Shown here in pieces: positions 1 through 13,970 of a stretch of DNA of 64,000 bases. The position numbers and the translations under genes were made by a program. The notes under the pieces were generated by a model. That model made no database searches. It was not told the DNA's origin and saw only the letters and a program-made list of their open reading frames with translations. The DNA is from Himantopus leucocephalus (Eukaryota; Chordata; Aves; Charadriiformes; Recurvirostridae), in assembly GCA_003993805.1 (NCBI GenBank), contig RSEF01000001.1:144130068-144194067 (forward strand), written 5' to 3'. Each line of letters opens with the position of its first letter. Positions within the stretch are counted from its first letter, which is position 1.

Positions 1-881
1 TCCTCCAGGTCATCAGTGAAGATCTTGAGCAGCACTGGCCCCACTATCCACCCCTGCAGCACATTGTCAGGGACCAGCCTTCAGCTGGACCTCACCCCAT
101 TCATCACAACCCTTTGAGCCTGGCACTTCAGCCAGTTTTCAGTCCACCTCACTATCCATTTACCTAGTCTGCACTTCATCGGTTTGCCAATGAGGATGAT
201 ACTGCAGACAGTGTCAAAAGCTTTGCAGAAGTCAATGTAAACAACAGTCACTGCCCTCCCATCAACCATCAAGTCAGTGATCTTATCATAGAAGGCTAAC
301 AGATTGGTCAGACGTGACTTCCTCTTCATAAATCCATGCTGACTACTCCCAAACAGCTTCTTGTCCTTCATAGGTTTGGAAATGGCTTCCAGGATTATTT
401 GCTCCGTCACCTTCCAAGGGGTCAATATGATGCTGACCAACCTGTTGTTCTCAGCAAAAGGGAGGCTTCTTACCCTTCCTGAAGACAGCCGTTACATTTG
501 CTTTCTTCCAGTCTTAAGGAACCTCTCCCAGTCAGGATGACCTTTCAAGGACTAACAAGAGTGGCCTCCCAATACCAGTTAGCTCCCCCAGCACATACCC
601 CACCAGGGTCATGGCTTTACACACGTCCAGTTTCTTTAAACATTCTCTAACCTGATTCTCCTCCACTGAGGGTAGGTCTGCCTTGCCCTGGACTTTCCCA
701 CTGGTTTCAGGGGCCTGGGATTTCTGAAGGCCAGTAGTCCTACTAAAGACAGAGGTAAGACATTAAGTACTTCTGTGACAAGGTCCTCATTCCCATTCAG
801 CAACTGGCCCGCTTTTCCTAGTCTTCCTCTTGTTGCTCATGTGGCCATAGAAGCCTTTCTTGTTGTTTTTCACATCTCTAA
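1..881 (-). mobile_element. CR1 LINE, 3' section of this copy: reverse-transcriptase part
   Basis: Read on the minus strand, this is a CR1 retrotransposon ORF2 segment. It includes the RT block with a YIDF.KAFDTV motif and the spacer between endonuclease and RT. The element continues past the left edge, so the YADD motif and the 3' tail are not in the window. The same copy resumes at 1453, after an inserted LTR. Recognition is from family sequence known to me, not from a search. Confidence 0.9.
81..440 (-). pseudogene. CR1 ORF2 reverse-transcriptase fragment
   Basis: This is a 119-codon open stretch within the CR1 copy. It carries QHGFMKRKSRLTNLL (the usual QHGF..GRSCLTNL block) and VVYIDFCKAFDTV, which is RT motif A with its catalytic aspartate. 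In the intact family this protein reverse transcribes CR1 RNA at nicked chromosomal DNA. Here it is only a remnant. The frame does not join an intact endonuclease part: translations of 1860-2050 contain stops and frame changes, and a foreign LTR splits the element at 882-1452. The start codon chosen by open-frame logic is arbitrary. It is not a host gene. Confidence 0.88.
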
Positions 882-1452
882 TGGCTTTGTCTGGGATAGG
901 GTTAATTTTCTTTATAGGAGCCCACATAGTGCTGTGTTTTGGGTTTGTGACCAAAACATCGTTGATAACACAGGGATGTTTTAGCTATTGCTAAAGGGTC
1001 CTCAAACCAGGACACAAAGCCTCAAGGCCTTTTCTGTTGCTCATGCTGCCCCGAGGGGCACAAGAAGCTGGGAGGACACACAGGCAGGACAGTTGACCCC
1101 AACTGACCAAAGGGATATTCCATACAATATGATGTTGTGCTCACTAATAAAAGCTGGGGAGAAGAAGGAAGAAGGTGGTACATTTGGAGTTACAGCATTT
1201 GTCTTCCCAAGTCACCATTACGTTTGATGAAGACCTGCTTTCCAGAAGATGGCTAAACATCTGCCTGCCGATGGACAGTAGCGATTGAATTCCTTATTTT
1301 GCTTTGCTTGCACACGCAGCATTTGCTTTACCTATTAAATGACCTTTATCTCAACCCATGAGTTTTCTCACTTTTATCCTTTCAATTCACTTCCCCATCC
1401 CACTGTAGGGGAGTGAACAAGCTGACTTGCCCACGGAGGTTAACCCACAACA
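882..1452 (+). mobile_element. Endogenous retrovirus LTR, probably solo, inserted in the CR1
   Basis: This block begins TGGCTTTGTCTGGGATAGG and ends GGTTAACCCACAACA, matching the ends of a common avian ERV LTR that I recognise; I have not assigned its class. A TATA-like aataaaag lies near 1146-1153 and a polyadenylation-like attaaa at 1334-1339, so the LTR reads on the plus strand, opposite to its CR1 host. Flanking acatctct (872-879) and acatccct (1453-1460) look like an imperfect target-site duplication. CR1 sequence resumes in register on both sides. No internal retroviral genes are present. Confidence 0.82.
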
Positions 1453-3600
1453 ACATCCCTTACCACATTCAACTCCAGGTAGTCTTTGGCTTTCCTAACC
1501 CCATGCCTGCACACCCAGACATTCTCTCTACCTTCGTCCCAGGTCATTTCTCCCCACTTTCACCTCCTGTACTCTTTCTTTTTATGTTTGATTTTTGTCA
1601 GGAGCTCCTTGATCATTCACGAAGGCATCCTACCACCTCTGCTTGTTTTCCTGCTTGTCAGGATGGTCCATTATTGAGCTTGGAGGAGGTGATCCCTGAA
1701 AACCACCCAGCTCACCTGGATCCCTCATTTATCCACAACTGTCTCCAGTGGGATTCTTCCAAGCAGATCCCTGAGCAGGCCAAAGTCTTCCTTCTTCAAG
1801 TCCAAGGTTGCAATCCTGCTTTCTGCTTCACACTCCCACCCTCCCCTGGATCCTGAACTTTACCATCTCATGGTCAATGCAACCAAGGCTGCCATCAGCC
1901 TTCAGATCCCCAAACAGTTCTTCGTCTTCTGCAAGTATGAGATCCAGCAGTCAACACATTCCAGAAACCTCCTGAATTACTCATACCCAGGGCATAAGCG
2001 AACTACCTTATCCCCCCTGTAGATATCAGGGTGGTTGAAATCACCCACGAAGGCCAGGTCCTGCCAATGTGAGCCTTATTCCAGCTGTCTGAAGAAGGCC
2101 CCATCAACTACTTCTTCCTGGTTAGACTGTTTGTAGGGACACCCATCACTACATCATTCACATTGGTCTGCCCTCTAACCCAACCCACAAACTCTTGGGT
2201 GGTTCCTCATCTGTCCCACAGCACAGCTCCATGCTTTTCAGCTGCTCTGCTGCATGTAGAGTAACTCCCCTTCCTTGCCTTCTTAGCCTGTCATTCCCAA
2301 AGAACCTGTATCCATCTATTGCACCACTCCAGTCATGTCAGCCATCCCATTATATCTTCATGATCCCAATGAAATCATAACTCTGCAACTGCATGCAGAC
2401 ATGTAATTTCTCTTCTTTGCACCCCACTCTGTGTGCATGAGAACACAGACATTTCAGAGAGGCAACCAGCCATGCTGATTTCCCATAAAAAGTACAAGAG
2501 TTTTCCCTGTAAGTCTGAAAGGCATTTCCTTGTTCATATAAATATGCTCGGCAAGGGGCCCCCTTCAGTCCTGTTTTCTTGATTACAAGGTACCTACTGT
2601 TTGCATCACCCCACACATTTTGTTTGCCGACCTGGTCCACCACTTCCTCACAAGATTGTTGGTCATCCTCTCCCTACCTCATCATTACTGTTTTAAAGCT
2701 CTCCTCACCTGGCTGGCCAGCCTGTTAGCAAAGATGTTTTTGCCCCATTTATTCAGGTGGATCCCATCTTTTCCAAGCAATCCTCAAAGAGGGTCCCATG
2801 ATCATAAAATTAAAACTCTGCTGCTGACACCAGTTATGCAAGCAATTGTTACCCACAGTATCTGTCCACTTCCCTCTCACCAAAAGGATCAAAGAGAAAA
2901 CCATCCAGGCTCCCATGCCCTTGACCATGACCCTAGAGCCATATAGTAAGAACTGATACTTTCCAGATCACCCCTGGCAACATCATGGAACCCTACATGG
3001 AAGGGCAGCAGGAGGTAGTAGTCTGAGTGCCAGACAACCCTTGGCAGTCTTTTCACAACACTGCACATCCAAGTCCCCAGCAAGCAACAAGCCTCCCTAG
3101 ATGACAGGTCAGGTCAGCAGATGGGAGTCTGCAACCCCCGCAGCAGGGAATTTCCCTACTGTTATCACTTGCCATTTTCTCCTGGCACTCCTGCATGGCT
3201 CAGGTTTAGCCAGCTTGGGCACTTCACTGGATGGAGCACCCAGACCCTTATCACCTACAAGAGCACTGAATCTGTTCTGTGATTGCAGATCTTGACGTGG
3301 AGCAGGAGCTTTCCGACTGATGTCAGAAGTTACAAACTTCAGGCTTCTAGACTTGCCATTCTGGGAGTCTCCAATCCCACCCCAAGAGGCACAGACTCTG
3401 CCTGCCCTTCATGCAGGGAAGTTGGGGGTTTGGGCTCTTGAAGCCTCAGGGGCTTGCAGAAGATCTGGAAAGCCCAAACCTTTGAGCTCCATCGAAACAA
3501 TTTTTAAACTCATCTAGTTGCCCTGCAGCATGCCACCACAACTACTGTGCCATTCCACACCACTTCTGGTGGCATTTCTGGACCCCTTCTGTACCAACTA
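1453..3600 (-). mobile_element. CR1 LINE, 5' section: endonuclease region and upstream part
   Basis: This continues the CR1 copy from 1-881. On the minus strand, 2019-2045 encodes GDFNHPDIY, the catalytic GDFN motif of the APE-type endonuclease. Further 5', around 2700-3180, the sequence still follows the CR1 consensus as I know it. Similarity fades between about 3300 and 3600, so the 5' end is approximate. Stop codons and frame changes show it is dead. The long plus-strand open frame at 1413-1856 is antisense to this element. Confidence 0.85.
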
Positions 3601-6600
3601 CTACACAAACTAGAGAATCTTTTGAACTTGCACTATCCATTTCAGTTAAGAGATAATAAAAAAAATAAATAATAAAAAAAATCTATTTCTAAAATATGAA
3701 CTGAAGTCCCTAAAAATAGCATCAACATTATCCACATATGTATACTTTACTCCAAAGCAACCAGCAAAGTTGGTTCAAAAGTTGTATTTACACAATAGTT
3801 CTCCAAAGACTACTGGATTCAGGCAGTGGCACCAAGGCACACACTGCTTTAAGTCTCGCACCAATGAAAATTTTTATCTCCAGCACAACAGCACTCGGGC
3901 TCAAAAAAGGCAAAATTCAGACTATTTAGCAGGGTATTTCCAATTTGGTTGAGCCCCAGGAAAGACCTTTTGAGAGCATGGCCTTCATTTTTAGCATTTT
4001 AGCATCCTTCGTTTTTAAGCAGCCTACTAGGATGCACTTGCTCTCAGGACTCACAGCTTACACACTGCTTTTTGTATGTGCCAAGTCATTTCTCCTCCCT
4101 ACTTAGGAAGCTTTTAAATTCTATTCTCATTTTGCTGTGGATGCAATTACACACTGCTTTGCTCTGAGTTGCGCCTAAGCAACCAGGAGGTGGTTAGAGA
4201 GCTGTAAGGGGAGATGAACGTGGAGCAGAGATTCGGGCTGGCTCCAACTAGTGATTCTTCAAGCACTTGTCCACATTCAGACTGCATCAAGACATACTGA
4301 AGGAAAGCAAACAACTCTCCCACTCTCTAAGTCCCATGTTTTAAAAGAGTTCTAGTACCTGTTGCTGTGCTTCCAGTTTTCCCCTAAGGCGGCTGTAAAA
4401 CTGACAGGATTCTTGACAGTTTCATTTTCTTATTAATGATGTTCTCCTCTTATGAGGAGAGACCAAAAGGTAGGACAGGGCTGTTGATTTGACTCTACAG
4501 CTGCTTCGGTAAGCTGGCAGCACTGGAGACTGGAGTTATCTTCCTGCAGTTTGTCTGCCTTGCGCTAATTCGTATACAGACAGCTGCAGCTGTTCAACCA
4601 CTTTTGTTTTACTGGAAGTTTAATTAAACAAGCAAAAAAACCCCTTTACTGTGCAGGCTCTTCTCTGTCTATAAAAGCTTCTACTTACTAAAAAACACAT
4701 ATAAATATTTTTAAAAGCTGTCTCCTCTCAGAGAATTTGATTACTGTAACATAAGTGCATGTAAGCTGTCAGACATATGAGTCACCAAAAACGGACCACA
4801 CAATCAAGACGTTTATAAACTCTTCAAAGAAAACCAAGAGCACAGTTTGGAAAGAGGACTAAGAGCACACCTAACAAATGTGCAGATTGTGACAAACTGT
4901 TGGGAAGGTACTTCTGATATCACTCAAAATTCTCATTTATCACGCTACTGAAGCTTGCAGAGCATACAACAGCCTAAAAGTGCTTTGTAATTTATAGGTC
5001 CATGCAGTTGCAGTTTTTAAATCAAGCTCATTTTCTAAAGCATGCTAAACCACGCCATATTCTCAAACTGTTTTATGAAAATTTCATTCTGCCAGTCAAA
5101 CAATCTTTTTTGTTTCTTTAGAGGTGAAATTTTATCTTCATGGAAGCTGGATTGATACTGGAGACAACACTGATCCAGATACGCTAAGAAAAAAGCAGAT
5201 CTGAGCTTTGCTCCACATTTGCAAGTACAACATACCTCATTCCTGAAGTACTGTGCAAGATTTCTCCTCAGGAACTGGACTAAAACAGTGTCACAGCTTG
5301 CACAATGATTCATGATGTGAGAAAACACTCCATGGACAGTGAGCTCAAACTAATTTTATTTGTTAACCAACAAAGGCTGGTCTTAGGCCCAGCTCTGCCA
5401 AGGTAAACAGCTTGTTAAATTAACAGCCAAAACCTGAATGCCTTTAAAGCCAAAAGCAAAATAAAATGACAAAATTCAGGCAGACAGATCTGACTTCTCT
5501 TTTTGGTGCATTTTTCTTTGAAATATTGTACCCCATGATGCCTGAAAGTCAAACCTGCCCCAGCTTGCAAACTCTATCATCTATTAGACTCTTTCTGTTG
5601 GAAGAAGGCATTTTTCACATTAGGAATGAAATCCAATATCAAAAGCTATTCAAGTTATTTTGATCTAAAAGGGGAACATTCATTCCCATGCCAACACAAT
5701 CAGCTATTCCTAGCCTTATTACCATCAATCGAAATTGTGACATAAAAACTCATGAAACAGAATCAAAGCTAGTTATTACCAACCCTGCTGGATACTGGCA
5801 CAGTACAACTCATTACTGCAATGTCAGGGACAAAGATTTTTTAATTTAATGCTTAGTGGTTTGGGTTTAAAATACAAAATTTGAAGTGTTAAATGCTACA
5901 AACCAGGAATTGAAATGTAACCTCTCATCTATATTTAAAATAAGAATATCTGGAAAAAAAATGTTGATTAAAAGTTTAATTATTCCCACCTTTCATTCCC
6001 CAAATTTGTCTTACATATACACATTTTGTTGATAATTGCAAACATTTTTCCTAATGATTAGTTTGTTTCCTTGCCACATTTTAAATTACAAGTAAAATCT
6101 GATCTCTTAAAACTAACCTAGTCAGAATAAGTATTTGTTTAATAATGCCACCAATATTTGAAGACAGAAGTGTCTCACTTTATGCTATTTTAAATTACTG
6201 TACAGTGTCTTTCCAAGCAAGAAATGAATCAAGAAAAGAAACAAGAGATTCGCTACTGTGCAACAAAAACTATGTTATTAAATCAGCTTCTGGTGACATC
6301 TGAAGTGTGTAGGCACAATGGAAATGTTATTAACGTCTTTGGTGCTATTCTACCCAAGTAAGAGCATCCACATGGCAACACCACCTTCTGCAGCAGTATG
6401 GTTTCACACCCAAATGCAGACCTTAAAACTAGTGTATACAGTTAAACACAGCAGTCAAAGAGTTAAGAGCTTCTCTATGGTAAGTTTTATGTTTTCACTT
6501 TTGTTAGTCACTCAGCTTCATGTGAATGATAAACACACATATTGCATTGGCTTACCCAAAAACTCAGAACTGAAACTAGACAAACTACCTGCAAATATTC

Positions 6601-7101
6601 TACACCAAATCTTTAAAGTTCAAATTGTATTTCCTCAAAAGAGAGTGTAACAGAGCTTTTCTCTTTTGCATAAAGATAACTGTTCAAAAGTAACAAGGAC
6701 TTGAACATGCATCACACAATAATCCCTACTCTTATGTCACACCCTACATAAGCCTCTACCAGAAGGTCTCAGTGACCACAGTAGGCTTCATGTTTTCTAC
6801 CACCTACAGTAAATTGATCAATTATCAAAACCTATTAATCAAGAAGTCGGAATGTGTTGCCTTTCTGTTACACCACATTTCTCTTACAAAACAGTGACAA
6901 AGATTCATTTGGTAGTAAATAATAGTTTATCAACATTTTCATTATAAGTACATTTTATAATGGGTTAACAACCTGGCCATCAAATTCCATCTGCTCAAAA
7001 CTTGCTAGACAATGTCTTACTTCAAATGTGCTGTTCTGTTAGAGAGACCTAGGTACAAACGGTGAACGTAGTACGCTTTTAGTGCTTATGGGCACATTTA
7101 A

Positions 7102-7121
7102 NAAAAAAAAAAAAAAAAAAA
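7102..7121. repeat. Single N followed by 19-base poly-A
   Basis: One ambiguous base precedes an uninterrupted A run. The same arrangement (N plus homopolymer) occurs at 21322, so the N probably marks a consensus or join problem. Confidence 0.9.
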
Positions 7122-7854
7122 TCAATATTTTTGCTATACAACAGGTGGCAATAAAACTCTTAGTAAAACATTAGAAGCCACTAGGAGGGAAAAAATCAGT
7201 ACTTTTTATTACATCAAATAACAAAGCATGACTTATATTCTGAACTCAAATTAAAAAAAGAAAACAAAAACAAAAACTCAAAACTACATTACAATCAGTA
7301 GTGCTGGTTTCCTAACCTAGTCCTGGAGGACCAGAAGGCCTGAAGACCAAGTATGACCTACAAGGCCGCTGTTTTCTGGACTCTAGGAACACCGAGCAGC
7401 TGGCAGGCCAGTCACATGTGGGATGCTGTGGTACAAAGATGTTTGAGGGAAGAGGAGGAAGACAGATTCATATAAGGTCTGGCAGGATTTACTACAGGTG
7501 GCACAGCACTGATGAAAGGGGAATGCAGTGGTGTAACCACTGAACGCCCATCTGGGACTCCAAAAGACCTTCCTACCTGATACTATCACAGCTATTGCAG
7601 GCATCATGCTATAACTTCTCTATGATTATTATAACTAAATGCTTGTTAGCATCTGGGAAGGAAGAAGAGTTCAGATGGGGTTCTTCTACCAGAGAACAAA
7701 ATAATCTGTAGTTTCTAAAGACTCAACTCTCTCAATGCCATTATACATTTTATAATTCTAGACGAAGGAGCCACTGAATAGACTTTTGACGTATCACTCT
7801 ACCAAAACAGAAATGCCCATTGCAACATGCTACCTCTGAAATGCACAGAAAAAT

Positions 7855-7917
7855 TAATAATAATAATAGTAATAAAAACAACAGCAGCAGCAGCAACAAC
7901 AACCATCATCATCATCC
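7855..7917. repeat. Mosaic trinucleotide microsatellite (AAT, AAC, AGC, ATC)
   Basis: Successive short blocks of different trinucleotides follow one another: AAT-type, then AAC, about four AGC, three AAC and four ATC units. It is simple-sequence DNA with no coding claim. Confidence 0.88.
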
Positions 7918-10900
7918 ACTAATTTTACAGTTTAAATGTAGATTACAACTGGGATTTTTAAGACAGCCTGAGCTCTTAGATTTATAGCACATCTGTGGCA
8001 GAAAATATTAACTTAAACATTTTGTATCTGCTTGATTGCAAGCAATTATCAAAGAACTGTAATTTTCGTGAAAAATAAATTCCAAATTTTGTTCATTTTT
8101 TAACATTTTTGCTTTTGCAACATTTACTATCAGGAATAATACTCTCTACTAAAAGTATTTGCAAGGATTTGGCTTCATGGAAAAGAAAAGCTCGAGGGGG
8201 AGGAAAAAACAATATCAGAAGGAAAACCTTTACTCTTCAATATTCAAGAGGTTAAATCCATGCTACATAATAAACAGCAACTTCTCTGCTAAGACAACAG
8301 CTTTCAGTTTACATTATATTTTTCTATTTCCCCTTTGAAAACAACGGGGGGGAGCTAAAGGTCATAGTCCTAGAATAGTACTTTCACTGAATCACTCCGT
8401 TAGAGAGCAAGGCAGTCACCGAAGGGGCCACCTAAGTCACACTGCACATGGACCTTTTTACGTTATAGTCTCAGTCCCCTCCCATAGGCCACAAATGCTG
8501 TTCACCCAGTCTGCACACTCGTTGGAAACATAGTAGGCAGCCATGGAGCACTTAGGACAGATGGGAAGTATTTGAGAGGAAGACCCATTCTGTGCAATTC
8601 ACACATACGCACACACGCAGGCACAGAACCAGAGGAGCTGTGCAGAGGACCCCAAACAAAACCTAATTTGGAGGACAGAATGAACACTTGGCCTAGGGCT
8701 GTTCTGATGTGACTCTTCTCTGGGCAGCAGCACAGCCAAAGCCACTCCAGCTGACATAATGCCCGAGCTGTCCTCCAGGAAAAGAGGAGAGCTAGTTTTC
8801 TTTTTTTTTTCAAAGAGGGATCAGTATGCGTGGTTCCAGCTTTAAAAAAAACATAAATACCAAGTTATTCTAGTGGAATTTACCTGCAGGACAAGGAATA
8901 CTTTATATTCCAGCTAAGGCATTTGGTATGACCACAATTCATTGCAAAAATCTCACATTTACAGTTAGGCAAATAAAGAACAACAGTAAGTCAGGGCGTT
9001 TGTATTTCTGTATGTATATGGGCATTTCCGTATAAAATATGCATCTCATAGCAATTCTGTGGTAAACAACTTCAGGCAGGTACTTCTAATAAACATTATT
9101 AATTTGTTCAACTTTTCTTAGGCCTATCAAAGTAGTTGCCTCTCACTGAATTTATTATGTCACACTCATCTCTGACACAAACTTTTTAAACAAAATGCCA
9201 AAGCACATCTGATCATCAGAGATGTTCATGCACATGCAACTACCAAGTAAGCAAGGAAAGAGAAGACCGTGGCAGTTCTAAATGGCAGCAGTTACATTTG
9301 TATTCCTAAAGGCTCCCTTATATACCACTGTGGATCCAACAGTACATGTTAGATTTTATTGGGCCAAGTTTTCTTAACCCTTTTGAAAGACAGAGATTGC
9401 ATAGATAATCTTTGGCGTTCATGTGGCTGGCTATCTGGGAAGCTACTGGTATTCCAGTAATTAATTCATCTCTTCCTGCAGAGCAAAGTGGTCCTTCTGC
9501 CCTGGACAGCAAACTGCTAGAATCAGACTGTTGCTACTTAAAGAGATTAATGATACTGTAATTCACCAGGTCTATCAAACTGAGGACCTCTCAAATACAG
9601 CAGATGCTTCCAGTATACAGCGTTCACAAACGAACTTATTTTTTATTCACATTGCCATCAAGTTCATAGACGATGCGCATTGTATTAATCTTTAACTGAA
9701 GCAATACAGTGACTCTTACAGGCAAAATTATCTTGAGAGTTGGTTCACTTGCTTTAACATTGTTCTTCCCTTCAGATACACACAAGAAGCCATCCAGAAG
9801 AAATGGAAGACATTAGATTCAGAGGGAAACATTTAACATCATCATCTTAATATGAGTTCCTGCCTCCTCCAATATCCATAAAGATAATTCAAAGTTCTGA
9901 AAAGTATAAAGGATTATACCCATTGCTGGGATACGTAAGAAAGGAGAGAAGATTGTTAACTTAAGCTGAGCAAACAAAGACAAATAATTCTCATTTGACA
10001 AACTATATATTCATAAAAACTTGTTAGCAATGCTACTATTGCAGTTTCTAAATCACATTCTCAAACAACTGAGAAGCTAGGAAGGATATTAGTTACTTCT
10101 TCGGAACAAGAAGAAGAAAGTTTACTTACAGCTAAATATAGCTAGAACTATACATAAAATTACCATTTGGCTAAATTCACGAGAATTGCTACCGAATGAA
10201 TGTATCAACATAAAAAGGAAGCAGGATAGAAAAGCTGATGCCGTGAAAATAACTGCTGTTTAAGATTACTCGGAAGTACTAGTCCAGTAAAATTGCCACA
10301 TGATTCTAGTCCCAAAGTTGCCTTGATAATATTTGTAGCTGCTTATGGATACACATTGAGGTAGAAGGTCAAATAAAAAAAAGAAAATTGGAAAGCCGGG
10401 AACAATTACCTTTTCAGTGATATGATGTAGTATCATTTAACTCCCAGGTATATGAGAAGAGGTTGTGGTCAACAATTTGTTCGCATTCTTCACATTGTGT
10501 GCTGCATAGCATTTATTTTTTAAAACTTCAGAGCTTCTAGAAAACAGTAACATTCACCTAGTCTCATTAAAATCAGACTAGAACTACAAGCGTAATTATG
10601 AATATGGTCTCAGATGAGCTTGGAGGATTTCACTATAAATGCCTAAGCTGTTACTATCACCACTCATCTTTGCCAAAAGTAGCAACCCTTTTGCACAGGA
10701 GGAGGATGGAGAGAATGTGACATACTCCTCTGCATCTTAGCCACATTTGCTTGCAGTACTGATAAAGACGGGCTTACATTAAGTAACTACACAGCAAAGT
10801 GGTGCACAGATATATCCTGTTGTGGTATTCTTGCTGTTGGAAGTTGCAATTTCTGCAGGAAGAGATTGCTGGCAGCGACAGCTTGATACAGCCAAAATCC

Positions 10901-11793
10901 TTGGACTGTGTTACAGCCCTTCGCTATGTAATGGCAGCTGCAGACAAACATGGTGTCTTAAAATAATTTTAAAGCTATGTTGTTTTCCCTCAGTTTCATG
11001 GAATTCTATTAAGACAGCAGTTGTAAATTATTTACCCAGGCAGCAGCTCTTGTGATTGGACCTGTCAAATGTTAAGACTACAAACCAGTGCCATGTTTTA
11101 ACTGATGCATTATAGACCGTCACAAGGAGACGTGTTGTACAACCTGGACTTGATGAAGAAGAGAAATAATCAGCTTTTTTCTTTTTTTCTTCTAACCCTC
11201 TTTTACATTAACCCAAGCATTTCAATCCACAAAATGTTGCATTCAGAGGAAGGTCAGGCCCAGTATGGAACTCATTTAGCAGTTTCATAATTTATAAGCC
11301 AAATGAAAGGACACTTACTATTGTGTTTCCACATACAACAGAACGTCAGGCATTACAGGAGCTATAAAAGCTATATGTGTGCTGGGGCTCATAGCTCTAA
11401 GTACAAGAGCTCAGACCATAGCTAATTTGCATTTCACCACTATGGTGCAATACAAGATTTACATGCCAGCATTAAACCATCTTCACTAACCTTTAGATCA
11501 TACTGAAAAACAGCCAAAACCCACCTAAGGTGTTAAACCCTAACTTGCTCAATTATGTGAGCAACAATGGAAGGTAGGGTAGGAGTGTTTGGAGGAAGAA
11601 CACGCTTGATTAAAATAACACCTTTACCACCCACCAATATCATATTTTTTCTTGATTAATAACGAAGTCTCATAAGACTGCTGCTCATAATCCTTAGCAA
11701 CTTGTCTTTTTACAACAGGTTCTTTTATTCTCCTTCAAACTGTGGTAAGAGCAATAGTGCTGAAAAAAACCCTCTGTTTTAGAAACAGAAATT

Positions 11794-11820
11794 ACTGCAT
11801 ATACTGCATATACTGCATAT
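11794..11820. repeat. Three exact tandem copies of actgcatat
   Basis: The 9-bp unit actgcatat occurs at 11794-11802, 11803-11811 and 11812-11820 without mismatch. Function unknown. Confidence 0.95.
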
Positions 11821-13941
11821 TCACAAGTTTCAGGACAACCCTTGGGCAAATAAATTTAACTATCATATCAGATAACATTTGTTGACCCTACGCATTAGAA
11901 AGCTTTCAATTTCAATTTTAGAATTCAGCATGCAATTCTGGCGAAATAAGTTTTAGATTGTATCTTTAATGCCTCTGTTTTCTCAGCTCAAATCAGTTTC
12001 TGCAGGTAATTTCTTCTGGATGTCACAATAAATGGAATTCACAAACTAACATACTCTTTTTTGTTCTTACAAACAAAAATGTTCCCACATCACAGCCATT
12101 AGCTTCTCTGGTTTGCTTTCATGGTGCTTTTCAAAATCCCATGTGTCAATTAGGCCTGGGAAAGGAGGCACTTCCATTAACATTTTTTATTTTCATTTTC
12201 TCTTGGAGAAATTATCTGGATTTGGAACAAGGCAAAGCCTTTCAGAAAGCAGAGGTTATGCTGTGAGTAGCAGACACAGGGTTTCTAACAGGCATCTCTG
12301 GTAGCAGGTTAAAGAACTCAAGAAGTTTCCTCCACCTGAAGAAACACTCACTCACTTCCAAGAGATCTTCTTTAATGCTCATGACTAGAGTAAATCTCCA
12401 AAAAAGGAGATACTACATAGAAATTAGAAGAACAATCCTGAAAGCAAAAACTGATGTAAGCCAAACAAGTACATCTGAAAGCTTGTCACTGACTTTCATT
12501 GCAAGCAAGAACAGCTTGTGACCTGATGACAACATTGCTCCAATAGGGAATTTGAGCCACTGTGTGCTGGTTGAATGCAAATGTTCAGCAGAGCTGTGTA
12601 TGGAGCAAAAGCACAAACAATAGTCAGCATTTAGACAGAAAAGCCCATTGCTGCATTGAGGATGCAGGAAGAAAGGGGAGGAAGCAGCAGGATGGAACTC
12701 TGTGGAACCCAAGTAAACATAAACAGAGGCAATGAACCCTATTGTTTTATAAGCAATTATTCTTCTGACAACCTCCTCCTCCCATTCACCCCCGGTTACC
12801 ATCACTGGTACTGTCTGGAACAGAACAAAGTGTGTGGACAAGGCAGCAACAATAAGACAGGTTCTACTCGAGACGAGTAAAACCTCCTTGGATGCTGGCA
12901 CAGAATCTCTCTATGGCATCCAGGAGACAGTGTGCAGGTTAAAACCAGTAAAACCAAGAGAATTAGATAGGGCAGAGATAATGCTGTCACTGAATGTTCT
13001 CTACCCTGACCACTTCTTCCAAGGCTAAGTAGAAAGTTCTACTTCTCCCTCATCTAAGAAAAAGGTTCTTGGGCTCAACCATTTAAAAAAATCTTCTCAT
13101 GACCTTCCCTGGTTTCCAATGATCCAAGCTCTTGGATCTAAGGAAACTGGAAGCCAAAACTAATCCTACATTTCAAAGGGTCTAAAGAGGCAAAGAACAT
13201 TTCCTGCATTTAAGATCTCTGCCTTGTGAGGCTGCATTTACATCAGCTCCTTGGTTTTGGTTCTTGAGAGACACTGACAGACTTGAACAGACAGGAACTG
13301 AAATTCTACTTAAAATAGCAACATCCTGCTTTTAAGTTCTCCAAATTAAAAAAAACATTGGAACTTCAGCATTTGGCTTTGTCAACTTCCACAACCTGTT
13401 TTTCTTCACACACCAAAGGCACCATTCTTCCATCAGAAAATATCAAAAAGATAGCTGGCAAAACACAATGTGCAACACACATCTCAGCATTTACTTTCCA
13501 GGGTACCAATCCTGACTCTGAAAACACTCAGCAGACTAAAGCAATAGTCTCTAAAAGACAGCCAATCCCTCTCCTTCCCAACATGGTATTTATGGGAAAC
13601 CAGCTGAAGGTTTCTTGTTTCTGTAATTTTGAAGGAAAATTTGTAAAGGGTCACTCACAATTTTGCTGTATTCCGCACCAGATTGTCTTCAGATTTCTGC
13701 AGATCTTTGCATCTTAATATAGGGAGTTTTGACACTGAGTAAGTGAAGTATATAGGAAAGTTTCCTAAAAAGAGAAGTAGTGTACTTGAAAGGCAGATGA
13801 AAGAAAAGGAAATATAATTTGGAGGAAATGTGTATGAAAAGAAAATATGACAGAGCATCAGGTATCTGAACAGGAAAAAAAAAATGGGTGGAGAGCATCT
13901 TTCCTGAGAAACAAGTGAGAAAAAGTAATGTAGATTTATTA

Positions 13942-13970
13942 ACAAACAAACAAAAAAAACCCCAAACCAC
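13942..13970. repeat. A-rich tract interrupted by C4 (low complexity)
   Basis: AAC/AAAC units run into A8 then CCCCAAACCA. It is one of a set of similar tracts in the window, in both orientations. Confidence 0.8.

Noticed and set aside
1413..1856. 147-codon plus-strand open frame
   Set aside because: It is the antisense of the CR1 endonuclease region and starts inside the LTR.
12413..12901. Longest open frame in the window (162 codons, minus strand)
   Set aside because: No family motif. It overlaps an open frame on the other strand and sits in AT-rich DNA. A rough estimate of about one frame of this length by chance in 64 kb makes it unremarkable.
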